From Streptomyces sp. NBC_00377 (GTDB lineage Bacteria; Actinomycetota; Actinomycetes; Streptomycetales; Streptomycetaceae): a stretch of DNA of 64,000 nt. The stretch is from NCBI RefSeq assembly GCF_036075115.1, contig NZ_CP107958.1, positions 2,728,001 through 2,792,000 on the forward strand, in the 5' to 3' direction. Numbering within the stretch: position 1 is the stretch's first letter; every line of letters starts with the position of its first letter. The notes under the pieces are model-generated. The model did no database searches. It had not been told where the DNA came from and saw nothing but the letters and a program-made list of their open reading frames with translations. This document shows, in pieces, positions 29,293 to 37,731 of the stretch. The position numbers and the translations under genes are program-made.

Positions 29293-31275
29293 TCATGAGC
29301 GCAGCACCACCACCGAGTGGCGGCCCAGCGTGATCCGGTCCGTGGCGGTCGTCCCGGTGAGCAGGTCGAGGTGGGTGCCCGGCAGTTCGACGGTCACCGG
29401 TTCGCGGCCGTGGTGGATCAGGAACAGCAGCTCACCCCGTCGTACGGCCTCCACGCCGGGCGGGAGGCCGTAGAGGACGGGCCGGGCGCCGGCGTCCTCG
29501 GCGATCCGGGCCAGCAGCGCGCGGAACGCCTGCGGCTCGGGGAGGGTGGAGACGTACCAGGCGCGGCCCCGGCGCAGGACGGCGGGCAGTCCGTCGAGTT
29601 CCCCTCCCTTGTACGCGGCCTCGACCGAGGCGTCGTCGGTGCTCTCGAGTTCCTCCGACCACAGGGTCCCGCTGAAGCCGTCGGTCGCGGCGTGTTCCCC
29701 CGTCTCCAGCGGCCACCACTCGTGCAGGGTGCGGATGCCGAAGAGCTCGCGCAGGCGGGCGTCCATACCGCCGGGCCGGACCCGGTCGTCCTCGTCGGCC
29801 ACGCCGGTCAGGAAGCCGGCCACCAGGGTGCCGCCGCTGCGGACGTAGGCGAGGAGGTTGTCGATCGCCGCGTCCGTCATCGCGTACAGCTGGGGGACGA
29901 CGACCAGTCGGTAGCCGGACAGGTCGTGTGCGGGGTGGGCGAAGTCGGTGGTGAGGTGGGACTCCCACAGGGCACGGTGCCAGGCGTGCAGGACGGCCGG
30001 GTGGTCGACCCGGGTGGAGGGGCGGCCGTCCTGGGCGCCGGCCCACCAGGCGTGCCAGTCGTGCAGGATCGCGACATCCGCCCGGATGTGACCGCCCGTC
30101 ACCTGTGGTCCTATGCGGGCGAGTTCGGCACCGAGCTGCTTGACCTCCTGGAAGGTGCGGCCCCGCTCCCCCGCGTGGCCGACCATCCCGGAGTGGAACT
30201 TCTCGGCGCCCTGCCGGGACTGGCGCCACTGGAAGAAGCAGACGGCGTCCGCGCCCCGGGCCACGGCCTGGAGGGACCAGAGCCGGTTGAGGCCGCGTGG
30301 CTTGGGATGGTTCACCCCGCGCCAGTTGACCGGTCCCGCCGCCTGTTCCATCAGCATCCAGGGGCCGCGCGCCTGGGACCGGGTGAGGTCCTGGACCAGT
30401 GCGCCGTGCTGGGCGCCCAGCGGGTCGCGGGGGTCCGGATAGAGGTCGACGGAGACGACGTCCTCCTCCTCGGCCCAGCGCCAGCCGTCCTGGCCGGGGA
30501 ACAGGGGCATGAAGTTGGTGGTGACCGGGAGGTGCGGCGTGTGCCGGGTGACGATGTCGCGCTCGGCGAGGTAGCACTCCAGCAGCATGTCGGAGGTGAA
30601 GCGCCGGAAGTCCAGCACCTGGGTGGGGTTCTTCAGGTAGTGGGTGCGGCGGGCGGGCAGGACGGTGTCCCAGCTGTCGTAGCCCTGGCTCCAGAAGTCC
30701 GTGCCCCAGGCCCTGTTGAGGGCCTCCAGGGTGCCGTACCTGGCCCGCAGCCAGCGGCGGAAGGCGGCGGCCGCCTCGTCGCCGTGGTCGGCGGTGCAGT
30801 ACTCGTTGTTGATGTGCCACATGGTGAGGGCGGGGTGGCCGCCGTAGCGGGCGGCCAGGTCCTCGGTGATGGCGGCGGCGTGGCGGCGGTAGGTGGCGCT
30901 GGAGTGCGAGAAGTGCTGCCGTCCGCCCCACCACTCGACGTCGCCGTTCTCGTCGCGGGGCAGGGTGTCCGGGTGCAGCCGCCCGAGCCAGGGCGGCGGC
31001 GCGGAGGTAGGGGTGGCGAGGACGACGCCGACGCCGTTCTCGTGCAGGAGGTCCATCAGCGTGTCCAGCCAGCCGAACTCCCTGGCGCCCGGCTCCGGTT
31101 CGAGCCTGGACCAGGAGAAGACGCCCAGGGTGACCGAGTTGACGCCGGCCTCCCGCATCAGGCGGACGTCCTCGTGCCAGGTCTCCTCGGGCCACTGCTC
31201 GGGGTTGTAGTCGCCGCCGAACAGGATGCGGCCGCGCGTGACGTCGGCGAGGCCGGGCCGGTCGGCGGTGGTCAT
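29293..31275 (-). CDS. GH42 beta-galactosidase
   Basis: GH42 enzymes release beta-linked galactose. The 660-residue protein (ATG at 31275) opens with LFGGDYNPEQWPEETWHEDVRLM. It has the acid/base Glu158 in MWHINNEY and the nucleophile Glu310 in MLMEQAAGP, then a beta-galactosidase trimerisation domain and a C-terminal beta-sandwich. No signal peptide is seen, so it works on galactosylated xyloglucan oligosaccharides after import, which would explain its place here. The ATG overlaps the GH74 stop (ATGA), so translation is coupled. A much longer open frame in the same reading phase upstream belongs to the antisense of nothing and is simply the frame crossing GH74. Confidence 0.93.
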   Translation of the reverse strand: MTTADRPGLADVTRGRILFGGDYNPEQWPEETWHEDVRLMREAGVNSVTLGVFSWSRLEPEPGAREFGWLDTLMDLLHENGVGVVLATPTSAPPPWLGRLHPDTLPRDENGDVEWWGGRQHFSHSSATYRRHAAAITEDLAARYGGHPALTMWHINNEYCTADHGDEAAAAFRRWLRARYGTLEALNRAWGTDFWSQGYDSWDTVLPARRTHYLKNPTQVLDFRRFTSDMLLECYLAERDIVTRHTPHLPVTTNFMPLFPGQDGWRWAEEEDVVSVDLYPDPRDPLGAQHGALVQDLTRSQARGPWMLMEQAAGPVNWRGVNHPKPRGLNRLWSLQAVARGADAVCFFQWRQSRQGAEKFHSGMVGHAGERGRTFQEVKQLGAELARIGPQVTGGHIRADVAILHDWHAWWAGAQDGRPSTRVDHPAVLHAWHRALWESHLTTDFAHPAHDLSGYRLVVVPQLYAMTDAAIDNLLAYVRSGGTLVAGFLTGVADEDDRVRPGGMDARLRELFGIRTLHEWWPLETGEHAATDGFSGTLWSEELESTDDASVEAAYKGGELDGLPAVLRRGRAWYVSTLPEPQAFRALLARIAEDAGARPVLYGLPPGVEAVRRGELLFLIHHGREPVTVELPGTHLDLLTGTTATDRITLGRHSVVVLRS

Positions 31276-33494
31276 CGGACGGGCTCCCCGTACTGGATGC
31301 CCCGGCCGTTGGTGGCGATGTACACGCGGCCGTGGATGCGCGGGTCGGCGGCGATGGTGGCGCCGGTCCAGCCCCACTGGTGGCGGTCGTCGTTGATCCG
31401 CGTCCAGGTCTTCGCGCCGTCGTCGGAGCGGTACACGGCGGTGATCGCCTCCGTGGAGCCGACCTGGTAGATCGCCGGGTATGCGGCGCCCTCGGCGGCC
31501 TTGCCGAAGGCGAGGGTGTACGAGGCCCAGCAGCTGTCGACCTTCGTGAACCCCGCCCCGCCGTCGGTGGAGCGGTGGAGGCCGTTCCACTTGGTGCTCA
31601 GCCACAGGTCGCCGGAGCGGCCGGGGGCCGCGGCCAGCTGGAACTGGCTGTCGCCGAGGGGCAGTCCGCCCGCGCGTCCGGTGAAGGTGAGACCGCTGTC
31701 CGTGCTGGCGAACAGGGTGCCCGTGTCGGTGTCGTAGGCGTAGAAGCGCGCCGGGTCGGCCGGGTCGGCGAGCGGGGTGGCGCCCTTGGGGAAGGAGGAC
31801 ACCTCGGACCAGGTCGCGCCGTTGTCCGTGGAGCGGTGCGCGGGGTACTTGGTGCCGTCCCGGTGTACGAGGGTCCAGAGCAGCACGCCGCCGTCGGCAC
31901 TGACCGCGATCGGTCCCGGTGCCTCCTTGGCGAGGGCGGGCTGGGCCGCGAAGGGCGCCCAGGTCCTGCCGCCGTCGTTCGAGTACGCCCCGTTGCCGTG
32001 ATCGCCCCAGCCGGTGCGCACGACGTACGACGGCTTCGCCGCGGCCTGGGCGAGTCCGGTCGCCGTCCCGAACACGGGGTTGGCCGCCATGCCCCGCGAA
32101 GGCGAGGCCGTGAGCCGCTCGTGGTACATCACCCCGACGTCCCCGAGCCCGCTGAGCAGGTGCGCCTCCCCGGCCGGCGGCGAGATCAGCTGCCGTACGG
32201 AGGTCTCCTCCAGGCCGCGGATCTGCGGAGCCCAGTGCTTCAGGTCCCGGGTGCCGTAGAGGGTGGCGCCGGTGCCGAAGACCAGGTGCTTCGAGTCGTA
32301 CGGGTCGAGGGCGACGGCCTGGATCCACCAGCCGAACTTCGGCCGGTCGGCGCCGAAGGTGAGGAACGGGGTCTCGGACACGTCGAGGACCGCCGAGTCC
32401 TTCAGGGACGTCCAGGTGCGGCCGCTGTCGGTGGTCCGGTACAGGGTGTCGACCGCCGCCCAGCGGTTGTTGGTGGAGACGACGGCGGTGCCGGGGCGGC
32501 GGGCGTCGACGGCGACGCCGCCGTAGCCGAAGGTGTCGGCGCCCCCGTCCGGGGTCGTCCCGCCCGGCTTCACCGGGGTGACGTCGGTCCACTTCCCGTC
32601 CGTGGTGCGCAGCTTGTGCACGCTGCCGTCGGACTGACCGTTGGGACCGGGGGCGTCGGCGTACGTCACGTACAGCTCGCGGGTGTGGCAGTCGTAGGCG
32701 GCGCGGACCGGCACCCTGGCGGAGGTTCCGGTGGGCCGCCCGGGGACGGCTTCCCATGCGCCGCCGTCGGCGGTCCGGTAGAGGTTCGGGGAGCCCGCCG
32801 AGCCGTCGGTGTCGCCCCAGCCCGCGTAGACGGTACGACCGGCCGCCACGAGGAGGGTGACGCCCTGCCCGCCCGGGCCCGCAACGCCGGGGAAGCCGCC
32901 GGCCGCCGCCCAGGTGGCGCCCCGGTCGGTGGACCTGAGCAGCCCGTCGTGCCGCGTCCCGAGCCACAGCGTGTCGCTGTCGCGCGGGTCGACGAGCAGC
33001 CGCTCGCCCGCGCCCCGCCCGTCCTCGTTGCCGCCGAGCTTCACGGTGAGGTCGGTACGGGTCCAGGTGGCGCCCCGGTCCTCGGAACGCAGCACGGCTC
33101 CGTTGCCCGCCCAGGACTGGGCGTAGGTGCCGAGCGCGAGGTAGAGGCGGTTCGGGTGCGCGGCGTCGACGGCGAGGGCCTCCACACCGAGGAGGTTCCA
33201 GTCGTCCCAGCCGAGGTGGTCGGTGAGGGGCGTCCATCTCGCGGCGCCGTCGTCCCAGCGGTAGGCGCCGCCGATGTCGGTACGGGCGTAGGCGAGACCA
33301 CGGACGGCCGGGTGGAAGAGAACGCCGGTGACGAATCCGGTGCCGCCGATGACCGCGTTGCGCCAGCGGTAGGCTCCGGCGGTCGTGGCGGAGCCGGCGG
33401 GTGCGGCCTGGGCCCGGGCGGGGGCGGTGGGGAGTGCGGTGAGCGCGGCGGCTGCTGCGGTGCCGGTGAGGAGGGTGCGGCGGGTGGGGCGCAT
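31272..33494 (-). CDS. GH74 xyloglucanase, secreted
   Basis: GH74 enzymes cut the xyloglucan backbone, often at unbranched glucose. The 740-residue protein has a Tat-type signal (RRTLLTGTAAAAALTALPTAPARA) and two seven-bladed propeller halves rich in Asp-box-like repeats (SEDRGATWTR, STDRGATWAA, STDNGATWSE, SDDGAKTWTR). The likely catalytic aspartates are Asp73 in YARTDIGGAYRW and Asp452 in LSGLGDVGVMYHE. There is no carbohydrate-binding module. It lies in the importer operon, 216 bases after the second permease, and its stop overlaps the GH42 start. Confidence 0.92.
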   Translation of the reverse strand: MRPTRRTLLTGTAAAAALTALPTAPARAQAAPAGSATTAGAYRWRNAVIGGTGFVTGVLFHPAVRGLAYARTDIGGAYRWDDGAARWTPLTDHLGWDDWNLLGVEALAVDAAHPNRLYLALGTYAQSWAGNGAVLRSEDRGATWTRTDLTVKLGGNEDGRGAGERLLVDPRDSDTLWLGTRHDGLLRSTDRGATWAAAGGFPGVAGPGGQGVTLLVAAGRTVYAGWGDTDGSAGSPNLYRTADGGAWEAVPGRPTGTSARVPVRAAYDCHTRELYVTYADAPGPNGQSDGSVHKLRTTDGKWTDVTPVKPGGTTPDGGADTFGYGGVAVDARRPGTAVVSTNNRWAAVDTLYRTTDSGRTWTSLKDSAVLDVSETPFLTFGADRPKFGWWIQAVALDPYDSKHLVFGTGATLYGTRDLKHWAPQIRGLEETSVRQLISPPAGEAHLLSGLGDVGVMYHERLTASPSRGMAANPVFGTATGLAQAAAKPSYVVRTGWGDHGNGAYSNDGGRTWAPFAAQPALAKEAPGPIAVSADGGVLLWTLVHRDGTKYPAHRSTDNGATWSEVSSFPKGATPLADPADPARFYAYDTDTGTLFASTDSGLTFTGRAGGLPLGDSQFQLAAAPGRSGDLWLSTKWNGLHRSTDGGAGFTKVDSCWASYTLAFGKAAEGAAYPAIYQVGSTEAITAVYRSDDGAKTWTRINDDRHQWGWTGATIAADPRIHGRVYIATNGRGIQYGEPVR

Positions 33495-33710
33495 GTGGGG
33501 TACCTCGGTGGGTGGGGGTTCACGGGCAGGGGCGTCGTTCGTCTGTGGTGGCGGGGCCGGTCGCGCGGTTCCCGCGCGCGTGAGCGGGGGCGGCCATGCC
33601 CGGCCCGGGCGAATCGGGGCCGTGTCGCCGTGCCGCTCCTGCGCATGGGCACGGCCGGCCCGACGAACCCGCGGCCGCCGTCACCCCGCTTCCGGCGCGG
33701 TGGGCGCCCG

Positions 33711-34646
33711 CTATCCCTTGACGGCGCCCGTCAGCATGCCCTTCTTGAAGTGCTTCTGGACGAACGGCGACAGCACCGCGACCGGCAGCAGTGCCATGAC
33801 CATCACCGCCATCTGGATGGCCAGTCCCGACAGCTGACCGGTCCTGATGGCCTGGCCCAGGCCGACCGGCGCCTCCTGCTTCTGCACGAGCTGGATCATG
33901 ACGTTCTGCAGCGGCATCATGTCCTGGTCGTTCAGGTACAGCGACGCGTTGAACCACGCGCTCCAGTACCCGACCGCGTAGAACAGGGTGATCACCGCGA
34001 GGACCGCCCGCGACAGCGGCATGACGATCTGCCAGAGGATCCGGAAGTCCCCGGCCCCGTCGATGCGCGCGCTGTCGACGAGTTCCTGCGAGATGCCCAT
34101 GAAGAAGCCGCGCAGCACCAGGATGTTGAAGACGCTCACGGCGCTCGGCAGGATCAGCGCGAGATAGCTGTCCGTCAGGCCGAGGGACTGCACCAGCAGG
34201 TAGGTGGGGATGAGGCCCGCGCTGAAGAACATGGTCGCCAGCAGTGTCATCAGGATCCCGCGGTGGCCGAGGGATCCGGTGCGGGACAGGCCGTAGGCGC
34301 ACAGGACGGACACCGTCATCGAGAACACGGTGCCGGTGAGCGTCACGAGGATGCTGATGATCGCGGCGCGGGTGACCTGGCCGCCGCCGAGCAGTTCCTG
34401 GTAGGCGATGAAGGTGACGCCCTTGGGCACGATCACCAGTCCGCCCGCCTCGTCGATGGTCTTCCGCGAGGACAGACTGGTGACGACGATGATCCACAGC
34501 GGGAAGAGGACGGCCAGGCAGGCGAACAGCAGGACGATGCCCTTGCCCGCCAGGCCGGCCTTCGAGGGCTCCTCCTCCCAGACCGGGCGGGGAGGTGCGG
34601 CCCAGCGGTGCGGCTCGGCGGCCGGTCGGTCGACGACGGCGGTCAC
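33711..34646 (-). CDS. Sugar ABC transporter permease (MalG/YtcP type)
   Basis: A 311-residue inner-membrane permease with six predicted helices, the first at about GIVLLFACLAVLFPLWIIVV. The EAA-type cytoplasmic loop is in SQELVDSARIDGAGDFRILWQIVMPL, the contact point for the ATPase. The ending LSPFVQKHFKKGMLTGAVKG is characteristic of the YtcP/LplC group. The GTG start at 34646 overlaps the upstream permease stop (GTGA). It works with the preceding permease and lipoprotein to import, most likely, xyloglucan oligosaccharides. Confidence 0.92.
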   Translation of the reverse strand: MTAVVDRPAAEPHRWAAPPRPVWEEEPSKAGLAGKGIVLLFACLAVLFPLWIIVVTSLSSRKTIDEAGGLVIVPKGVTFIAYQELLGGGQVTRAAIISILVTLTGTVFSMTVSVLCAYGLSRTGSLGHRGILMTLLATMFFSAGLIPTYLLVQSLGLTDSYLALILPSAVSVFNILVLRGFFMGISQELVDSARIDGAGDFRILWQIVMPLSRAVLAVITLFYAVGYWSAWFNASLYLNDQDMMPLQNVMIQLVQKQEAPVGLGQAIRTGQLSGLAIQMAVMVMALLPVAVLSPFVQKHFKKGMLTGAVKG

Positions 34647-35677
34647 TTCTTGTACACCCCCTGCTCGCCCATGAGATGGGCCACCTTGTTCGCGGTGAGC
34701 ACCAGACCGATGCTGACCACGCCCTTGATCAGGCCGGCTGCGGCCGCGTATCCGAAGTCCTGGTTGCGCACGCCGTTCCACCACACGAAGGTGTCGAGGA
34801 CCTCCCCCGCGTCCGGTCCGACGGCGTCGCGTTGCAGCAGGATCTGTTCGAACCCGACGGTCAGGGCGTCACCGACGCGCAGCACGAGAAGCAGGGCGAT
34901 CACCGGCCGCAGGGCGGGAAGCGTGACGTGCCACATGCGGCGCCAGCGTCCGGCGCCGTCCATGGCGGCGGCCTCGTAGTGGTCCTGGGACACCGAGGCC
35001 AGCGCGGCGAGGAAGACGATGATCCCCCAGCCGGCGTCCTTCCACACGCTCTGCGCGGTGATCAGGAAGGCGAAGGTGTGGGGGTCGGTCATGATGTCGA
35101 GGCCGTCGTACCCGTGCCGGCGCAGCAGTTGGGAGAGCATGCCCGCGCCGCCGAACATCTGCTGGAAGACGGCGACGACCAGCACCCAGGAGAAGAAGTG
35201 GGGCAGGTAGAGCACGGCCTGCGCGACCGCCCGCACCCGCGGCCTGATCACGCTGTTGATGAGCAGCGCGAGCAGGATCGTGACCGGGAAGAACACCGCG
35301 ATCTGGATGAGGAACAGCACCAGTGTGTTCTGCACGGCCTGCCAGAAGGCCGACGCCTCGAAGATCCGCTGGAAGTTCTCCATGCCCACGAAGGGGCTGT
35401 TGAGGATCGAGACGATGCCGTTGTCGCTGATGTACGGGTCGTAGTCCTGGAAGGCCACCACGTTGCCGAGGATCGGCAGGTAGTTGAAGACCATGACCAG
35501 CACGACGGCCGGCAGCGTCATCAGGATGAGGACGCGGTCGCGGCGGAACCTGAGCCGAGGGCTCAGCTTGCCCGTGCTTCGTTTCTCCCGGGTGCCGGTG
35601 GCGTTCTGGGACGCCACCGGGATCTTCTCCGGCGTACCGGCCTCGGCGGTGCTCCGAGGCACCGTGCTGTGGGACAC
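34643..35677 (-). CDS. Sugar ABC transporter permease (LplB type)
   Basis: A 344-residue permease with an N-terminal cytoplasmic tail of about 45 residues, six membrane helices (first, LILMTLPAVVLVMVFNYLPIL) and the EAA loop HYEAAAMDGAGRWRRMWHVTLP. It resembles LplB/YtcP-type permeases for complex oligosaccharides. The GTG start at 35677 has AAGGAG upstream, 26 bases after the binding-protein stop. Coupled by GTGA to the second permease. No ATPase gene is present in the locus. Confidence 0.92.
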   Translation of the reverse strand: MSHSTVPRSTAEAGTPEKIPVASQNATGTREKRSTGKLSPRLRFRRDRVLILMTLPAVVLVMVFNYLPILGNVVAFQDYDPYISDNGIVSILNSPFVGMENFQRIFEASAFWQAVQNTLVLFLIQIAVFFPVTILLALLINSVIRPRVRAVAQAVLYLPHFFSWVLVVAVFQQMFGGAGMLSQLLRRHGYDGLDIMTDPHTFAFLITAQSVWKDAGWGIIVFLAALASVSQDHYEAAAMDGAGRWRRMWHVTLPALRPVIALLLVLRVGDALTVGFEQILLQRDAVGPDAGEVLDTFVWWNGVRNQDFGYAAAAGLIKGVVSIGLVLTANKVAHLMGEQGVYKK

Positions 35678-35703
35678 GGCGTTCTCCTTGCCTCAGAGTC
35701 TCG

Positions 35704-37407
35704 TCAGCTCGCCGCCGGGCCGTTCTCGTCGAGGAGCTTCTGGTACCAGTCGCGCAGCTGGTCCCCGCCCTTCTTCTTCCAGTCGGAGATGGCCTGCTGC
35801 ATGTCGCTGATCTTCTTGTGACCGCGGGCGATGTCGTCCTCCAACTGCTCGAAGTCGTTCGAGAGGTTGGTGTAGCGGGACGGCTCGGTGATCTGAAGGC
35901 CCCAGAAGGACGACTTCTTGGTGAAGGAGCCGACCCGCTGCTGCCACTCGACCATGCCCTTGGTGTACTCGGGGAGGTCGGGGTGGGCGATGGTCGCGGC
36001 GGGGCTCGCGACCATGACGTAGGCGTTGAGGACCTCGTTGTTGCCCTTGTCGTTCTTGACGGGCATACCGTCCTTCAGGGTGTAGTGCGTGCCCTCGACG
36101 CCGTAGTTGGTCATCATCCACTCCTTGGTGCCGTACGGCGCCGCGGTGACATCGGCGACCGCCAGCGCGTCCCGGACGACGGACTCGGAGGCCTTCTTGT
36201 TGACGAAGGCGAAAATGCCGGCCGGGTTCGCGGCCCACAGCGTCGGGTCGCCGCCGTCGTGGTTCCAGATGTCCATGCCCCAGATCTTGAACTCGGGGTT
36301 CTGGGTGGCCTGGGAGGCCTGCTGCCCGTACCAGCCGGAGATGTCGTTGTTCCAGATCAGGAACTCGCCGGCGGCGAACTTGGGGGCGGGGTCGGTGGCC
36401 GCGCTCTTGCCCAGCTTGAAGTCGGGGTGGACGTATCCGGCGGCGAACAGCTTGCGCGTCCACTCCAGGGCTTCGAGGTACTCCGGGGTCTCCATGCGGT
36501 GCACCAGCTTGCCGTCGACCACGGTCCAGCTGAGCGCCTTCTCCCCGCCGCTGATCACCCCGAAGGTGTTCATCGCGGTCCACTTCATGTCACCGCAGGC
36601 CCACCGCTTGGCCCTGGCGTTGGTGATGTCCTTGCACAGGGCCATGAAGTCGTCGGCGGACCGCGGGACTTCGTAGCCCTGCTTGTCGAAGACGTCCTTG
36701 CGGTAGAGGGGCACGATGTTCTGGACGTACGGGGCCGGCATCGGCAGACCCATCAGCTTGCCGCCGAAGATGGAGCGCTGCCAGGCGTCGCTGGGGATCG
36801 CCGCGAGGTTCGGGTACTCCTTGACCTTGTCGCCGGACAGGTACGGGCCGAGGTCGGCGAACTTGCTGATGATGGCGCTGGGTATCTTGCCCATCATGTT
36901 CCAGCCGGGGACGACCACCACGTCCGGCACGTCGCTGGAGGCGAGGACCGCGCCGAGCTTCTGGTCGTAGGTGTTGCCGTCCTGGTTGCGCCACTGGACG
37001 TCGGCGCCGATCAGGGCGTTCATCGACGTGTAGTAGGCGTTGTCGCCCTTCGGCGGCGAGCCCCAGAACGGCGACATGATGGTGACCTTGCCGCCGCTGC
37101 CGAGCTTCTTCGGCACCGAGGTCTTCAGCGTGGCGACATCGAGTTTGGCGGTGAAGCCCATCGCCGAGCCGTTCTTGGACGGGAAGTCCGGCGTCACCAC
37201 GTTGCTGGCCACGTAGGCGGGGAGGATCTTCTGGGCGCCCTTGCCCGACGTGGTGCCCTCGCGCGAACCCTTGTCCGAGCCCCCGCAGGCGGCCAGCAAC
37301 GGCATCCCTCCCGCCACCGCGGCGGTGGCGACCGCCGTGGAGGCGAGGAAGCTTCTCCGGCTGGGCCCGGAAGGACCAGTGGAGGGGGAAGCGGCGTTCG
37401 GCGTCAT
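35704..37407 (-). CDS. Extracellular sugar-binding lipoprotein of ABC importer
   Basis: The 567-residue precursor has a Tat motif (SRRSFLAS, Arg17-Arg18) and a lipobox LLAAC with Cys41, so it is anchored outside the membrane. It belongs to the large binding proteins paired with LplB/YtcP permeases (LplA type), longer than the usual 420 residues, which suits a large oligosaccharide. It is the first gene of the importer-GH74-GH42 operon. Its promoter region carries a TCGAAGCGCTTCGA operator 117 bases upstream. By context the ligand is probably a xyloglucan heptamer to nonamer; this is inferred. Confidence 0.9.
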   Translation of the reverse strand: MTPNAASPSTGPSGPSRRSFLASTAVATAAVAGGMPLLAACGGSDKGSREGTTSGKGAQKILPAYVASNVVTPDFPSKNGSAMGFTAKLDVATLKTSVPKKLGSGGKVTIMSPFWGSPPKGDNAYYTSMNALIGADVQWRNQDGNTYDQKLGAVLASSDVPDVVVVPGWNMMGKIPSAIISKFADLGPYLSGDKVKEYPNLAAIPSDAWQRSIFGGKLMGLPMPAPYVQNIVPLYRKDVFDKQGYEVPRSADDFMALCKDITNARAKRWACGDMKWTAMNTFGVISGGEKALSWTVVDGKLVHRMETPEYLEALEWTRKLFAAGYVHPDFKLGKSAATDPAPKFAAGEFLIWNNDISGWYGQQASQATQNPEFKIWGMDIWNHDGGDPTLWAANPAGIFAFVNKKASESVVRDALAVADVTAAPYGTKEWMMTNYGVEGTHYTLKDGMPVKNDKGNNEVLNAYVMVASPAATIAHPDLPEYTKGMVEWQQRVGSFTKKSSFWGLQITEPSRYTNLSNDFEQLEDDIARGHKKISDMQQAISDWKKKGGDQLRDWYQKLLDENGPAAS

Positions 37408-37523
37408 TGCGTCAACCCTTCATGGCACACCAGGACACCCGGCGGTGGCCGTCGGCTGCGGTGTCTCGAGTGGAACTGGCTGAGCCGAAGCGATCCTCCG
37501 ACGCAGTGTCACGGTGTTCGCAG

Positions 37524-37576
37524 TCGAAGCGCTTCGATGTTGCTGCGAGGTTAAGTGAACACCCTGGGGTGCACAA
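37524..37576 (-). promoter_or_regulatory. Putative promoter and LacI operator of importer operon
   Basis: Reading the minus strand, TTGTGC (37576-37571) and TAACCT (37553-37548), 17 bases apart, form a plausible promoter. The 14-bp perfect palindrome TCGAAGCGCTTCGA (37537-37524) lies just downstream, over the likely start region, as expected for repression. Confidence 0.6.
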
Positions 37577-37653
37577 GGGTCGTTCCCAACATTCCTCGCG
37601 GGTGTGCGGGGCGACCTGTTCGCATGCGCTGCTTGAAAAGCAGTCGGGTCCCC

Positions 37654-37696
37654 TTGACACCCACCCCGCCGTCGAATGAGCATCGAAGCGCTTCGA
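37654..37696 (+). promoter_or_regulatory. Putative promoter and LacI operator of GH3 gene
   Basis: TTGACA at 37654-37659 and GAGCAT at 37678-37683 (18 bases apart) make a plausible promoter. The operator TCGAAGCGCTTCGA (37683-37696) overlaps the end of the -10 and the start site, 36 bases before the GH3 GTG. Confidence 0.65.
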
Positions 37697-37731
37697 AAGC
37701 GCCCTCCGCTCCATCGCAAAGGGATCCCCAC

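Noticed and set aside
29293..33237. A 1314-codon minus frame spanning GH42 and most of GH74
   Set aside because: The upper half is a shifted reading of GH74, which has clear domains; the real GH42 start is the ATG at 31275 in an ATGA overlap.
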